A program made the position numbers and the translations under genes. The notes below the pieces were generated by a model. The model did no database searches and was not told the DNA's origin. It was given only the letters and a program-made list of their open reading frames with translations. From an uncultured Eudoraea sp. (GTDB lineage Bacteria > Bacteroidota > Bacteroidia > Flavobacteriales > Flavobacteriaceae): a stretch of 64,000 nucleotides of DNA. Numbering within the stretch: the stretch's first letter is position 1; each line of letters opens with the position of its first letter. Of the stretch, positions 26,110 to 34,445 are shown piece by piece. Location: contig NZ_CANLGX010000005.1 of NCBI RefSeq assembly GCF_947490415.1, forward strand, positions 167,964-231,963, given 5' to 3'.

Positions 26110-27381
26110 TTAAGATTTTAGTTTTTCAAAATATTCTATCATTTGATAGGCATTATCATAGGTTGTTTTTCCAATATATTTTAGGAACATCTTTTCAGTG
26201 CCGTGACCGGTAATGTTAATTAGTATAGGCGTAGGAATCTTACCATAGAAATTTGTTGCGAATGAACGCCTGCAGACATGTGATCCTATTAATTCATATT
26301 TAGGATATATCCCTTTCACACTTGGCATGATCCCTTTTCCGCTTGACCTTTTAAGTCCAGGAGTCGGAGTATCCAATCCCCCTAATTTGCAAATCTCCTT
26401 TAAATATGCATTAAAATTTTGCAAAGATATTTGATATGGAAAACCATCTTGTAATATTTCCTCCGCTTGAGGAAGTAATGGAACAGCAACTAATTTTCCG
26501 GTTTTGTTTTGCCTAATCTCGACAATTCTAGTTCCTTCTAATTGTTTAATATTATTATTTGAAATGGCTAACAGATCACTGCCTCTTTGTCCAATCAAAC
26601 AACCAAGTAAAAGCCATTTACGGGCGTTTATTAAAGCCTCCCGCTTTAATGATAACTCTGATATGGTTTGCTGCTCCTGTACTGATAAATAGATTATAGC
26701 TTCATTTGACTTCTGTTCAGAAAAACTTCTAATATTCTGTAATGTAGATGAGGTTTCAATGCCATTCATCCTGGCATCATTACATACTGCCTTTAAATTA
26801 TCAATATTTTTTCCTGCATAATTAATAGAATAATTTTTTGAAAAAAGCCAAGATTTAAAATCCTCAGCAAAACTCAAATCCACTTCTTTAATTAATATAG
26901 ATTTCCCTTTTCGGCTTTCTTTTTCATACTTAAGTATCATTCCTTTAAAAGTAATGTATCCTTTAATCCTTCTTATAGAAAGTCCAAGGCTACCCTTTTG
27001 ATTTGATCTTTTATCTGCTGTTTCAATAATATGTTGAATGTAGTTTGTCAACCAGTCAAGTCTAAATACCGGTTTTTTATTATTGTACAGATCAACTTCA
27101 TTTTCTAACCAAACACCGTCTATGCCTACCCCGTTTATAACAGCTTCGTTTAATCTCTTTTCAAGTTTAAATGAAAGTTCTTGTAAAGATGATTTTAGAT
27201 TTTTTAAGTCAGCATCTTTGCCAATTGGTAAACCTTTTGAATTACTCCAATTCTTTGGGTTAATTGTTAACCCGGTTTTACGTTTAAAATCCTTTCCCCT
27301 TCCTAATGAAAGCCGGAGATATATATTTGCTTGCTCGGCACCACTTTGAAGAAGATATTTTATTGATGCCATAGAAATCAC
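26110..27381 (-). CDS. tyrosine recombinase (integrase) of the element
   Basis: This 423-aa phage-integrase family protein has an N-terminal arm-binding region (LSLGRGKDFKRKTGLTINPKNW), a SAM-like core-binding domain (about 110-215) and a catalytic domain. Catalytic residues visible are Arg in GQRGSDLL (about 265), H-x-x-R in HVCRRSFATNF (about 369-372), the His of TGHGTEKMF, and the nucleophile Tyr in FLKYIG (about 404). It lies 160 bp inside the right attachment repeat. It catalyses integration at and excision from the tRNA-Leu 3' end. The lipid-free cytoplasmic location and length are normal for Bacteroidota element integrases. Confidence 0.93.
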   Translation of the reverse strand: MISMASIKYLLQSGAEQANIYLRLSLGRGKDFKRKTGLTINPKNWSNSKGLPIGKDADLKNLKSSLQELSFKLEKRLNEAVINGVGIDGVWLENEVDLYNNKKPVFRLDWLTNYIQHIIETADKRSNQKGSLGLSIRRIKGYITFKGMILKYEKESRKGKSILIKEVDLSFAEDFKSWLFSKNYSINYAGKNIDNLKAVCNDARMNGIETSSTLQNIRSFSEQKSNEAIIYLSVQEQQTISELSLKREALINARKWLLLGCLIGQRGSDLLAISNNNIKQLEGTRIVEIRQNKTGKLVAVPLLPQAEEILQDGFPYQISLQNFNAYLKEICKLGGLDTPTPGLKRSSGKGIMPSVKGIYPKYELIGSHVCRRSFATNFYGKIPTPILINITGHGTEKMFLKYIGKTTYDNAYQMIEYFEKLKS

Positions 27382-27405
27382 TCGTAGATTTTAAATTTAA
27401 CAATT

Positions 27406-27425
27406 CTAGCCAACATTTAGCCAAC
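27406..27425 (+). promoter_or_regulatory. putative integrase arm-type site, right end
   Basis: CTAGCCAAC followed by ATTTAGCCAAC; two TAGCCAAC units 12 bases apart. It matches the left-end site (2195-2214) at 17 of 20 positions. It lies between the integrase start and the right attachment repeat. Confidence 0.5.
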
Positions 27426-27540
27426 ATATCCTAAATATTAATAAATTTATATGAACATCATTGAATGACATTTGCTAGAAAAGCCTATATTTATTATGAT
27501 TTTCGAATCAACGAAGTTTAACGCGTTTCAAAGAATAACC

Positions 27541-27557
27541 TCCCGCCTCGAGTACTT
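27541..27557 (+). other. right attachment repeat (attR core)
   Basis: Identical 17 bp to 2134-2150 (tRNA-Leu 3' end). It is followed at 27558-27594 by a terminator hairpin almost identical to the one after the intact tRNA. Confidence 0.85.
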
Positions 27558-27666
27558 ATAAACCCTCTTAATCATTTGATTTTGAGGGTTTTATTATTAT
27601 AGTAACAAGAATAGGTAGATTTCTTGAAAAAATCTTGATTATTCAAGATTGAAAAAACTTGATTAA

Positions 27667-27860
27667 TCAAATCTCCTTAGGAACATTAGTGTACTTATCC
27701 AGACTTTTTCCTTCGATAAACTGTCCTTTACCTATGATCTCATCCTGTTCTATATCCCAAATTACCTCAACAAAGAACTTATTTATATCATAAAGGACAT
27801 ATTTAGAATTACCTTCTATTTCTATAGATTTTGGCAGGGGTGCCAAGCAATTTAAATAAT
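27667..27860 (-). pseudogene. C-terminal piece of a split small conserved gene
   Basis: The minus-strand frame from about 27860 to TGA at 27667 reads EIEGNSKYVLYDINKFFVEV and continues WDIEQDEIIGKG to NVPKEI. This is closely similar to the second half of the broken gene at 6286-6522. The open frame continues upstream to 27915, but those residues are unlike the family. The missing N-terminal half lies at 29502-29588, with a complete lipoprotein gene in between. It probably represents one ancestral 78-codon gene split by an insertion or rearrangement. Confidence 0.65.
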
Positions 27861-27915
27861 ATAGGGGAGTGTTTAGGAGCTTACCTCCAAGGAAGGTATA
27901 AGGGCCTGATATCAA

Positions 27916-28314
27916 ATTTCAAGATTTTCCAATAGGTAAATATGTACGGTCAGAAAATAGAGGTCTTATTTATGTCAAAAAATAACCTTTAGAGGATAGC
28001 TTAAGAAAGAATAAGATAAACAACTCTAAGTTATAGTAGTGGTATTAAATACTGGTTAATACCCTAAATAACCTTTAATCCTCATTAATCTACACATAAT
28101 CTAATATTTAACGCTTTGTTTAGATCAGAGTTTAAAATCTCTAATATTGTAGTAAATATTAAATAAAAAAGAATGTATAGATAAGACAGTCTTTATATTT
28201 ATTAAACTTAAGGTAGGGTTTTTGTTTATGAAACTGTTATATATAACAACATGTATATAATATTAATCCTTGGATTAATATTATATTATTTTAATAACCA
28301 TTTAATAAAATAAA
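27916..28314. other. non-coding stretch before the DUF4382-type lipoprotein
   Basis: No gene was seen. It is AT-rich, with runs of TATATAA-type sequence directly before the lipoprotein start. It should hold the promoter of that gene, but no clear TTTG/TAnnTTTG pair could be assigned. Confidence 0.4.
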
Positions 28315-29478
28315 ATGACTTTAAAGAGTTTAAGAACCTTAGTGCTCATTTGTTTTGCTATTTTTTCATTAGCAAGCATTCAAAGTTGTAGTGAAAGTAT
28401 TTCTCCTACAGAGGAATTAAGTTCAGAAAGCCAAACTTCAAGAGTTCGATTAGTCTTAGTTGATGCTCCTGGAGACTATATGGAGGTAAATGTTGAGATT
28501 GTAGATATTCAATATAATAGTTCAGAAGATGATGGAGGGTGGAAAAGTTTTGACCGTGAATATCCTATTAATGTTGATCTAACAGAACTAATTGCTGATA
28601 ATACCCTTTTATTGTCAGATGAAATTATTCCTTCAGGTATGTTAAAACAAATAAGATTAGTCTTAAGCGATAACAACAATATTGTTATTGAGGGAGAGCC
28701 TGAACCTATTGACCTTGACACTCCTAGCGCACAACAGTCTGGTTTGAAATTAAAATTAGACACAGAGTTAGAACCTGGTTTTTCATATACTTTTATACTA
28801 GACTGGGATGTTGATAAATCAATTGTGAAAGCAGGCAATTCAGGTAAATATAATTTAAAACCTGTTATTAATGTGATTGCTGAAGTTAATTCTGGAACGG
28901 TTAAAGGAAACGTTATTGGAAAGTTGAGTATTAGCGAAGCTGATGCCGTTGCTCTTGAAAATGTTACAGTAGGTGTTTTTTCTGTTAATGATTTAGATAA
29001 TTCTGTTAGTTCCACTCAAACGGATGTAAATGGAGACTTTACATTTTTAGGTCTTGCAGGAGGTTCTTATATCTTTAAAATTATGAATTTAGGATATCAA
29101 GACTATGAAACTCCTCAAGATACTCCAATTGTTGTTGAAGTTGGTGTAGTTAATGTATTAGGAGAAAGCATTGAACTATTGCTATCTGATTCTATAAAAG
29201 GGAATGTTGTAGGGAAATTAACGGTGGATGATGAAAACCCTATCGCATTGGAAAATGTGACTATTGAAATATTTGCTTCTAACGACCTCGTCAATGTGAT
29301 AACCAAAACAACTACGGATATAAATGGAGATTTTTCATTTCAAGGACTGATGACAAATTCGTATGTTCTAAAAATAACCAATGAAGGATATAATGATTAT
29401 GAATCTACACCTATTGATGTTGAATTTGGTGTTTTATATGAAATAGCGGAAAGCATAGAACTTTTGTTAATAGAATAG
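28315..29478 (+). CDS. DUF4382-type lipoprotein with two carboxypeptidase-like repeats
   Basis: This 387-aa protein has a lipoprotein signal with lipobox SIQSC (Cys about 25). Residues about 42-190 resemble DUF4382 (RVRLVLVDAPGDYMEVNVEI at its start, ending ILDWDVDKSIV...NLKPVINV). Two tandem carboxypeptidase-regulatory-like repeats follow, about 195-290 and 295-387. Each contains KGNVxGKL, ALENVTxxxF, a TDxNGDFxFxGL turn, and an ESIELLL end. Such proteins are surface or periplasmic and probably structural or ligand-binding; no enzyme motif was seen. The gene lies between the two halves of a split small gene, so it may have been inserted there. Confidence 0.75.
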   Translation: MTLKSLRTLVLICFAIFSLASIQSCSESISPTEELSSESQTSRVRLVLVDAPGDYMEVNVEIVDIQYNSSEDDGGWKSFDREYPINVDLTELIADNTLLLSDEIIPSGMLKQIRLVLSDNNNIVIEGEPEPIDLDTPSAQQSGLKLKLDTELEPGFSYTFILDWDVDKSIVKAGNSGKYNLKPVINVIAEVNSGTVKGNVIGKLSISEADAVALENVTVGVFSVNDLDNSVSSTQTDVNGDFTFLGLAGGSYIFKIMNLGYQDYETPQDTPIVVEVGVVNVLGESIELLLSDSIKGNVVGKLTVDDENPIALENVTIEIFASNDLVNVITKTTTDINGDFSFQGLMTNSYVLKITNEGYNDYESTPIDVEFGVLYEIAESIELLLIE

Positions 29479-29501
29479 TATTCTGGAATATATTCGTTGA
29501 G

Positions 29502-29588
29502 TTAAGGACAAAAGAAGGACTTACCTTTTCTAAATACGGTGTCGTACTGCTCATCTTCTGAAAGCATTTTGTATTCGTAGAGGGTCAT
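29502..29588 (-). pseudogene. N-terminal piece of the split small conserved gene
   Basis: From ATG at 29588 it reads MTLYEYKMLSEDEQYDTVF then RKGK, after which similarity stops and the frame ends at TAA (29502). The first 19 residues equal those of the gene at 6286-6522 except that Gln replaces its stop. The other half is at 27667-27860. Confidence 0.65.
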
Positions 29589-29691
29589 AATGAAGGCTAA
29601 CGGTTTCGTAAAAAATTAGTACTTGTATTTATTTTATGCGTTGTTGTGCTTTCGTTAATTACTGGTTTAGTTCTAAATCATAAAGCCTAAA

Positions 29692-30447
29692 TTACTTTTT
29701 GCCAGTCATGTCTTTTTGAATGGCAATTAATCGATTGAGTACTTTTTCGGTTGCAGTCAGAATTTCATTTCTATTAATACCTCCCTTGACATTCATCCAT
29801 TTCCTTGACGCAATAAAACCCTCTACTGTTCGGTACAAATCATCAGTATCTACATTTGTCCATGCTTCTTCTGTTAATGGACCACTGAGTGCTTTATATT
29901 CACCTATGGTATATTTTGAATTTATTGCCCGATATTGAATAGTATGACCCTCTATTTGCCCATTTAGAATAGTACCTTTAATATTTTGAATTGTTTGTAA
30001 CTCAATTAAATAATTATAAGTCTTATCATCAAAGTATTCTAACGTTCCGTTGGATTGAATAGCAAGTAATGTATTAGTGTTTAGAGGTCTTTGATATAAG
30101 TAAAGAGAAGGTAATTCATATCTTGTTATCTTAATTAGAGTATCATTATTAGCATTGGGATGAGATAATCTTCCTATTAAATTTTCTAGTATTCTATTGT
30201 CCTCATTGGTAAACCTAATCTGTTCATTCAAAATTATTGTGTCTTGTTCTAAATCCTTAATTAAGGATTCTGTATAATCAGACAGCGTTGCTTTCTGTTT
30301 GCGCGTTTCGTTCCAGTTATTAACTTGAAGTGCCAACAAAATTCCAATCATGACCAAAATTATTTCACCAATAGCATATTTTAGGTATTTGCCTGTTTTA
30401 TTTTTTTCCATAAGGTCGTAGCGAATTTTTCTAAAGAATTTTATCAT
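29692..30447 (-). CDS. DUF6090 family membrane protein (copy 2)
   Basis: This 251-aa protein has an N-terminus KFFRKIRYDLMEKNKTGKYL, a transmembrane helix (about 24-42, YAIGEIILVMIGILLALQV) and then NNWNE, the hallmark of DUF6090. The remainder (about 200 residues) is a helical, probably extracytoplasmic domain. Function unknown. It follows a paralogue by 18 bases on the same strand, and the two form a tandem operon. Such genes often occur in tandem in flavobacterial genomes. Confidence 0.85.
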   Translation of the reverse strand: MIKFFRKIRYDLMEKNKTGKYLKYAIGEIILVMIGILLALQVNNWNETRKQKATLSDYTESLIKDLEQDTIILNEQIRFTNEDNRILENLIGRLSHPNANNDTLIKITRYELPSLYLYQRPLNTNTLLAIQSNGTLEYFDDKTYNYLIELQTIQNIKGTILNGQIEGHTIQYRAINSKYTIGEYKALSGPLTEEAWTNVDTDDLYRTVEGFIASRKWMNVKGGINRNEILTATEKVLNRLIAIQKDMTGKK

Positions 30448-30465
30448 TGGCTTTTGCTGAAGATT

Positions 30466-31239
30466 TTAATCATCATTTAGTTTGTCTAATTCTGCTTTAA
30501 GCAATATTTTTAAGGCTTTGGCCTGATTATAGATATTGTCATAACTGTTTTCAGCCCCCAACTTGTTTTGAATAACATAGGGTATGAACTCCAAAAATTT
30601 GGGTTTGTTCAACATGCGTTCAAATGTTTCTTTTGCCTCAATCGCACTATAATTTTTGGTAATATAATAATCGCCCATGTCTATAACTTGACTTGTTGTA
30701 AAAATGCCCTGTTTAAGGTGAGCATAATTAAGCTGAATGTCTTGTTGGATAAAATTATATTGCCCTTCGGATGATGTCCAAGAGTAGTATTTTTGAAGTG
30801 CTGCCCTGAGAGCCTCATTACTAATTAGAGAAAGATTTCCACTGGATTTAAGTTCTTCAAATGCATTGTCGGAAATAAGTGGTATGTTGGTATAATTAGC
30901 ATGTTCGATACTTTTCATAAAGTAACTGGAAGAATCTATGGCCAGCTGTGGTTTATCTATCGTCCTCAACAAAAATTCAGCACGATGAATACGGCTTTTA
31001 TTTAAAGAAATAGCGGTCAAAATGTTTTCTAGATTGGTGTTTAACTCAACTTCAAAACGCTTAAGGAATATTTTTTCTTGAATGCGTTCTTTCCTCTGTT
31101 CGTTCCAATTATTAATCTGAAGTGCAATTAAAATCCCAATAACGACAAGAATTATTTCTCCAATAGCATACATTAAATATTTACTGAACTTGTTTTCGGT
31201 CAGTAATCGCTGTCTAATTTTTCTAAATAATTTTATCAT
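30466..31239 (-). CDS. DUF6090 family membrane protein (copy 1)
   Basis: This 257-aa protein has the same architecture as its downstream neighbour: KLFRKIRQRLLTENKFSKYL, one transmembrane helix (YAIGEIILVVIGILIALQI), then NNWNEQRKE, and a helical outer domain. The first 50 residues of the two proteins are closely similar, while the C-terminal parts have diverged, indicating an old duplication. It is first in the operon. Function unknown. Confidence 0.85.
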   Translation of the reverse strand: MIKLFRKIRQRLLTENKFSKYLMYAIGEIILVVIGILIALQINNWNEQRKERIQEKIFLKRFEVELNTNLENILTAISLNKSRIHRAEFLLRTIDKPQLAIDSSSYFMKSIEHANYTNIPLISDNAFEELKSSGNLSLISNEALRAALQKYYSWTSSEGQYNFIQQDIQLNYAHLKQGIFTTSQVIDMGDYYITKNYSAIEAKETFERMLNKPKFLEFIPYVIQNKLGAENSYDNIYNQAKALKILLKAELDKLNDD

Positions 31240-31504
31240 TGGTTAGTGGTTGGTTGTCCTTTCTAAGGTAATGAATTATTAAATATTGCTAATTCGTTTT
31301 GGTTGAAATCGTAAGACTCGTTACATAAATCAAAAAATATTCGTTTTACTTTAAACTCATACTACCTACTATTGTTAGCGGATTATTAAGAGTTCCCCAA
31401 GGAAATCATTGTAATAAGTTTTTTGGGGATTCCCGCAACTGTTTTTTCTCCATATCTACTTTACTTACTAAGCGATGATTGTAGTTTGACCTCAATTATT
31501 TGAA

Positions 31505-31825
31505 ATGAAAAAAAGATTAGCTGTAGTATTTGTATTTCTTTTATTCATCCTAATTGATTCATGTTCTAAAGAGGATATTAAAATATACGAATTAACAACT
31601 TATGCCAGACCTACAGAAGGAGGAAGTGTAAGTCCATCTAGTGGCTCTTATGTTTCGGGAGAAGAAGTTTCTATAACTGCTAAAGCATCAGGCGAATATG
31701 TTTTTAAGAATTGGAGTGGCAGTGTAACCGGAACTACCAACCCATTAAAAATGAATATGAACTCGGATAATTCTTTACACCAAGCTGCTCTACACCACGG
31801 AAAAAGGATTTTTCCTGGCTGTTAA
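31505..31825 (+). CDS. truncated lipoprotein with an InlB-type repeat
   Basis: This 106-aa reading frame has a lipobox at about residue 20 (LIDSC) and then a divergent InlB B-repeat: TTYARPTEGGSVSPSSGSY...VSITAKASGEYVFKNWSGS...NPLKMNMNSD. The repeat should end in a K-x-V-x-A-x-F strand and be followed by further domains. Instead the frame runs into unrelated sequence after about residue 88 (SLHQAALHHGKRIFPGC). It is probably a gene cut short by a rearrangement; expression of a stub is possible. Confidence 0.5.
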   Translation: MKKRLAVVFVFLLFILIDSCSKEDIKIYELTTYARPTEGGSVSPSSGSYVSGEEVSITAKASGEYVFKNWSGSVTGTTNPLKMNMNSDNSLHQAALHHGKRIFPGC

Positions 31826-32061
31826 TCCGGGATCCTATATGAAAAAATGTCACATTTCCATTCTCAAAATGTTCGGTCGGGACTCGCAAGGTACTGTGCC
31901 GAGGAATTCCCGCCATTAAAATTTCCTGCACGCAGTAATAATTCTAAGAATTACTTCTCTTCATTTTATCTCGATGCAAAACGAATGAAAAAATCGAAAT
32001 TATAACTCCTAAAACTCTATTTTTATAAAAACTGCTAAATGTTACTATAATTCAATCAGTC
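31826..32061. other. unassigned sequence after the truncated lipoprotein
   Basis: No recognisable gene. It is less AT-rich than its surroundings at 31800-31930 and joins abruptly to the truncated lipoprotein frame, so it may be the remains of an inserted or deleted segment. Confidence 0.35.
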
Positions 32062-32898
32062 ATGAACTCTGAAAGAAAATACAACATCATCTTTAGGGCT
32101 TGCGATATTGTCAATGCCGTAAACAAGAACCCCAGACCTTTTAATTTGGAAAAGGCGCAGTTGATAAAACTATGTTTTCTTAGTTTGGTTGAATCCTTAA
32201 AAGATTTAGATTTTAAGATTATCGTTCTGGGTGATAAGCTCTCTGAAGAAATGATCGCCTTTTTTAACCGTTTCGAAGTTGAATTGTATCTTGGAAACTT
32301 TGGAAATGATGCCTCCTTCAGAGAAACACTAAAAATAGCAAGTACAATACCGAATGATGAATGGATCTACTTCTGTGAAGATGATTACCTGCATGTTCCT
32401 CATGCCTTTGAATTTATAGATCATTTTCTGGATGAACGAGAAACACTTTTTAAACAAAAAAAGAAGTTCTTTAACCTATTCCGCGAAGTTAATTTAAAAG
32501 ATAAAGACCTTTTTATTTTTCCACCGGATTATCCGGATCGTTATGACCCGGGAAACCGAAAATCCTCTTTAATTTTATTTTCAAGTGATTGCCATTGGAG
32601 GGAGGTGAGCAATATTACCCTCACATTTCTTACAAAATCTTCCACAATTAGAAAACATAACGCACTATTCAAAAAAGCCTCATTTAAAGCCAGAGAAGGA
32701 AGTATGGGCAATGCCGATCGAAAGATCAGTAGAAGGTTATTCGGAAAATTAGGTTTTGGTTTCCGGACCAGTTCGGTGTGTTTTTCCCCCCTCCCGGGAT
32801 TATCGACACACATGCACCGTGATACCATGACACCCCTGGTGAACTGGGAAAAGTTAATACGGGATTACATCTCTAAAGTAGAAGCATTAGAGAAATAA
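32062..32898 (+). CDS. putative glycosyltransferase (GT-A-like)
   Basis: This 278-aa cytoplasmic protein begins with a Rossmann-like segment (YNIIFRACDIVNAVNKNPRPF). It has an FKIIVLGDKLSEEMI strand-loop near residues 52-66 and an acidic EDDY at about residue 114, in the context WIYFCEDDYLHVP, which looks like a metal-binding DxD-type motif of GT-A glycosyltransferases. The DRKISRRLF and LSTHMHRD segments follow. It resembles hypothetical glycosyltransferases of cell-surface polysaccharide assembly. It is not in an obvious polysaccharide cluster here, so donor and acceptor are unknown. Confidence 0.6.
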   Translation: MNSERKYNIIFRACDIVNAVNKNPRPFNLEKAQLIKLCFLSLVESLKDLDFKIIVLGDKLSEEMIAFFNRFEVELYLGNFGNDASFRETLKIASTIPNDEWIYFCEDDYLHVPHAFEFIDHFLDERETLFKQKKKFFNLFREVNLKDKDLFIFPPDYPDRYDPGNRKSSLILFSSDCHWREVSNITLTFLTKSSTIRKHNALFKKASFKAREGSMGNADRKISRRLFGKLGFGFRTSSVCFSPLPGLSTHMHRDTMTPLVNWEKLIRDYISKVEALEK

Positions 32899-33208
32899 AG
32901 GAATTTGTCTAGTTAGAATTTTTTTGCTCTGACCAAAAAAGGCAGTTGCAAATATCGTTACAGGCTCTTTTTCGCCTGGAGAAACGCACTTCCACTGCAG
33001 GCATTGTTATTTCCGAAAACCCGTAGGAAATCATTAAACAATAGCTTTGATTGATTGTTGACGTCACTAAAAATAGGCATTCAGGATGAACTAATAACTA
33101 AGGAAGCTGCAAAGAATAGTTGCAAATTCATAAGATTATCATCCAAAAAAAGGTAATTGGATCGTAAATTAGCTGAAGATACATTCAGACACCAATTATT
33201 AATTTCGG
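32899..33208. other. intergenic stretch with nothing recognised
   Basis: About 310 bases between the glycosyltransferase-like gene and the PagL-like gene. No small gene, repeat or clear promoter was identified. Confidence 0.4.
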
Positions 33209-34309
33209 ATGAGATTAAGTTTGAGAATTTGTTGTTTACTTATTGGAGTTTTCCTTTCCTCAACAGAATTTTCTTTCTCTCAGAATACAAGTGACTCACT
33301 TAATTCAGTGAAGCTGGTTGGGCTCAAAGTTCACAAAGGATCTGTACTTATTCATAGCCGTGAGCTCAGACCTATTAAAGATTCCTACCCTGCCGGAATC
33401 GAATTTGATTTGGCCTGGCACAAAATATCCCAAAACGCCTGGGAGTCATGCATGTGTTATCCGAAACTCGGTATTGCACTCACCTACTGGGAATACGATA
33501 ATAAGGAAGTGCTCGGCCAGGGAATAACAGGACTCTTTTACATCGAACCCGTTTTTAACACTAAGGGAAGAGTGAACTATTCCATTCGGGCGGGTTTAGG
33601 TTTATCTTATCAGAACACTCCGTATGATTCCATATTAAATCCCGACAACTTAAGTTACAGTACCTCTCTGGCATTTCCCTTGCAACTGGGAGGAACAGTA
33701 CATTTCAGAATAAAATCCCGGTGGTTATTGAATGGAAGTCTGATGTATAACCACTTTTCAAATGGGGGTATCAGGCAACCAAATAAGGGTATTAACTGGC
33801 CCTCGATTGGAGTTGGTCTCGCATATTATTTAAAAGAGTTTGAGTTTAAGAAAAGAGCTGTAAACAACTGGAGAGATATTGCCCCGCCCCAAAAAAGGTT
33901 GGATTTTACTTTTTTTATTGCCTATGAAGAACCGAGAGATAATCTATTCCTGATTTCCCCCGGACTAGAAATCAAATGGAGCAGGCAGTTTGCCAGGGTA
34001 AATGCCTACACCCTTGGAGGGGAGGTTATCTATGATAATGGTACCGGCTACGTACTTGAACAGAACGGAGATGAAGCTAGTCCAGTGAAGGCCGGAATGG
34101 CTATTGGTCATGAATTCTTATTAGGGAAGTTTTTTTTCAGCCAGCAATTTGGAGTCTATCTCAATAATCCTAATCCCATGCACTCAGATGTGTATCAAAG
34201 ATACGGGCTGGTTTTCAGAATCAACAAAACCCTAAACGCAGGTATCAATCTGAAAGCACACGGTCATGTAGCTAATTTCCTTGATTTTAGAGTGGGTATT
34301 ATCCTTTGA
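33209..34309 (+). CDS. acyloxyacyl hydrolase / PagL-like lipid A 3-O-deacylase
   Basis: This 366-aa protein has a signal peptide (LLIGVFLSSTEFSFSQ) and an outer-membrane beta-barrel appearance. The segment YNHFSNGGIRQPNKGINW (about residues 180-197) contains the H-x-S-N-G pattern that carries the catalytic His-Ser of PagL. PagL removes the 3-position acyl chain of lipid A in the outer membrane. A second barrel-like region fills residues 225-366, making the protein longer than PagL itself but normal for Bacteroidota acyloxyacyl hydrolases. It is transcribed alone and ends convergently with the DapB-like operon. Confidence 0.8.
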   Translation: MRLSLRICCLLIGVFLSSTEFSFSQNTSDSLNSVKLVGLKVHKGSVLIHSRELRPIKDSYPAGIEFDLAWHKISQNAWESCMCYPKLGIALTYWEYDNKEVLGQGITGLFYIEPVFNTKGRVNYSIRAGLGLSYQNTPYDSILNPDNLSYSTSLAFPLQLGGTVHFRIKSRWLLNGSLMYNHFSNGGIRQPNKGINWPSIGVGLAYYLKEFEFKKRAVNNWRDIAPPQKRLDFTFFIAYEEPRDNLFLISPGLEIKWSRQFARVNAYTLGGEVIYDNGTGYVLEQNGDEASPVKAGMAIGHEFLLGKFFFSQQFGVYLNNPNPMHSDVYQRYGLVFRINKTLNAGINLKAHGHVANFLDFRVGIIL

Positions 34310-34445
34310 GATTAGGAATGATGCAGATTCTCGCGCTGTTTCGTCAGAAAACTGTTTGGCATTGGAGCTAATCCGGGAAGTATGAAGGAAATTTAAGGAA
34401 TGGTGGAGTATCCACCTGTGTTTTTCCAATTCCAATCAAAGTGCC

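Larger units (their letters stand above)
2134..27557. mobile_element. integrative element in tRNA-Leu carrying defence cargo
   Basis: The element of about 25.4 kb is bounded by a 17-bp direct repeat that is the tRNA-Leu 3' end. It carries a tyrosine integrase next to the right end, an excisionase-like HTH gene, a replication helicase with iteron-like repeats, and defence genes (AbiH, restriction-modification, a DISARM-like operon). Putative integrase arm sites lie about 45 bp inside the left repeat and 116 bp inside the right repeat, in the same orientation. No conjugation genes (relaxase, coupling ATPase, Tra) were seen. It therefore looks like a replicating or mobilisable integrative element, or a phage satellite, rather than a full conjugative element. 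By eye, the interior is more AT-rich than the flanking genes. Confidence 0.85.

Noticed and set aside
28509..29015. 168-codon frame opposite the DUF4382 lipoprotein
   Set aside because: Shadow frame; the + strand gene has a lipobox and repeats.
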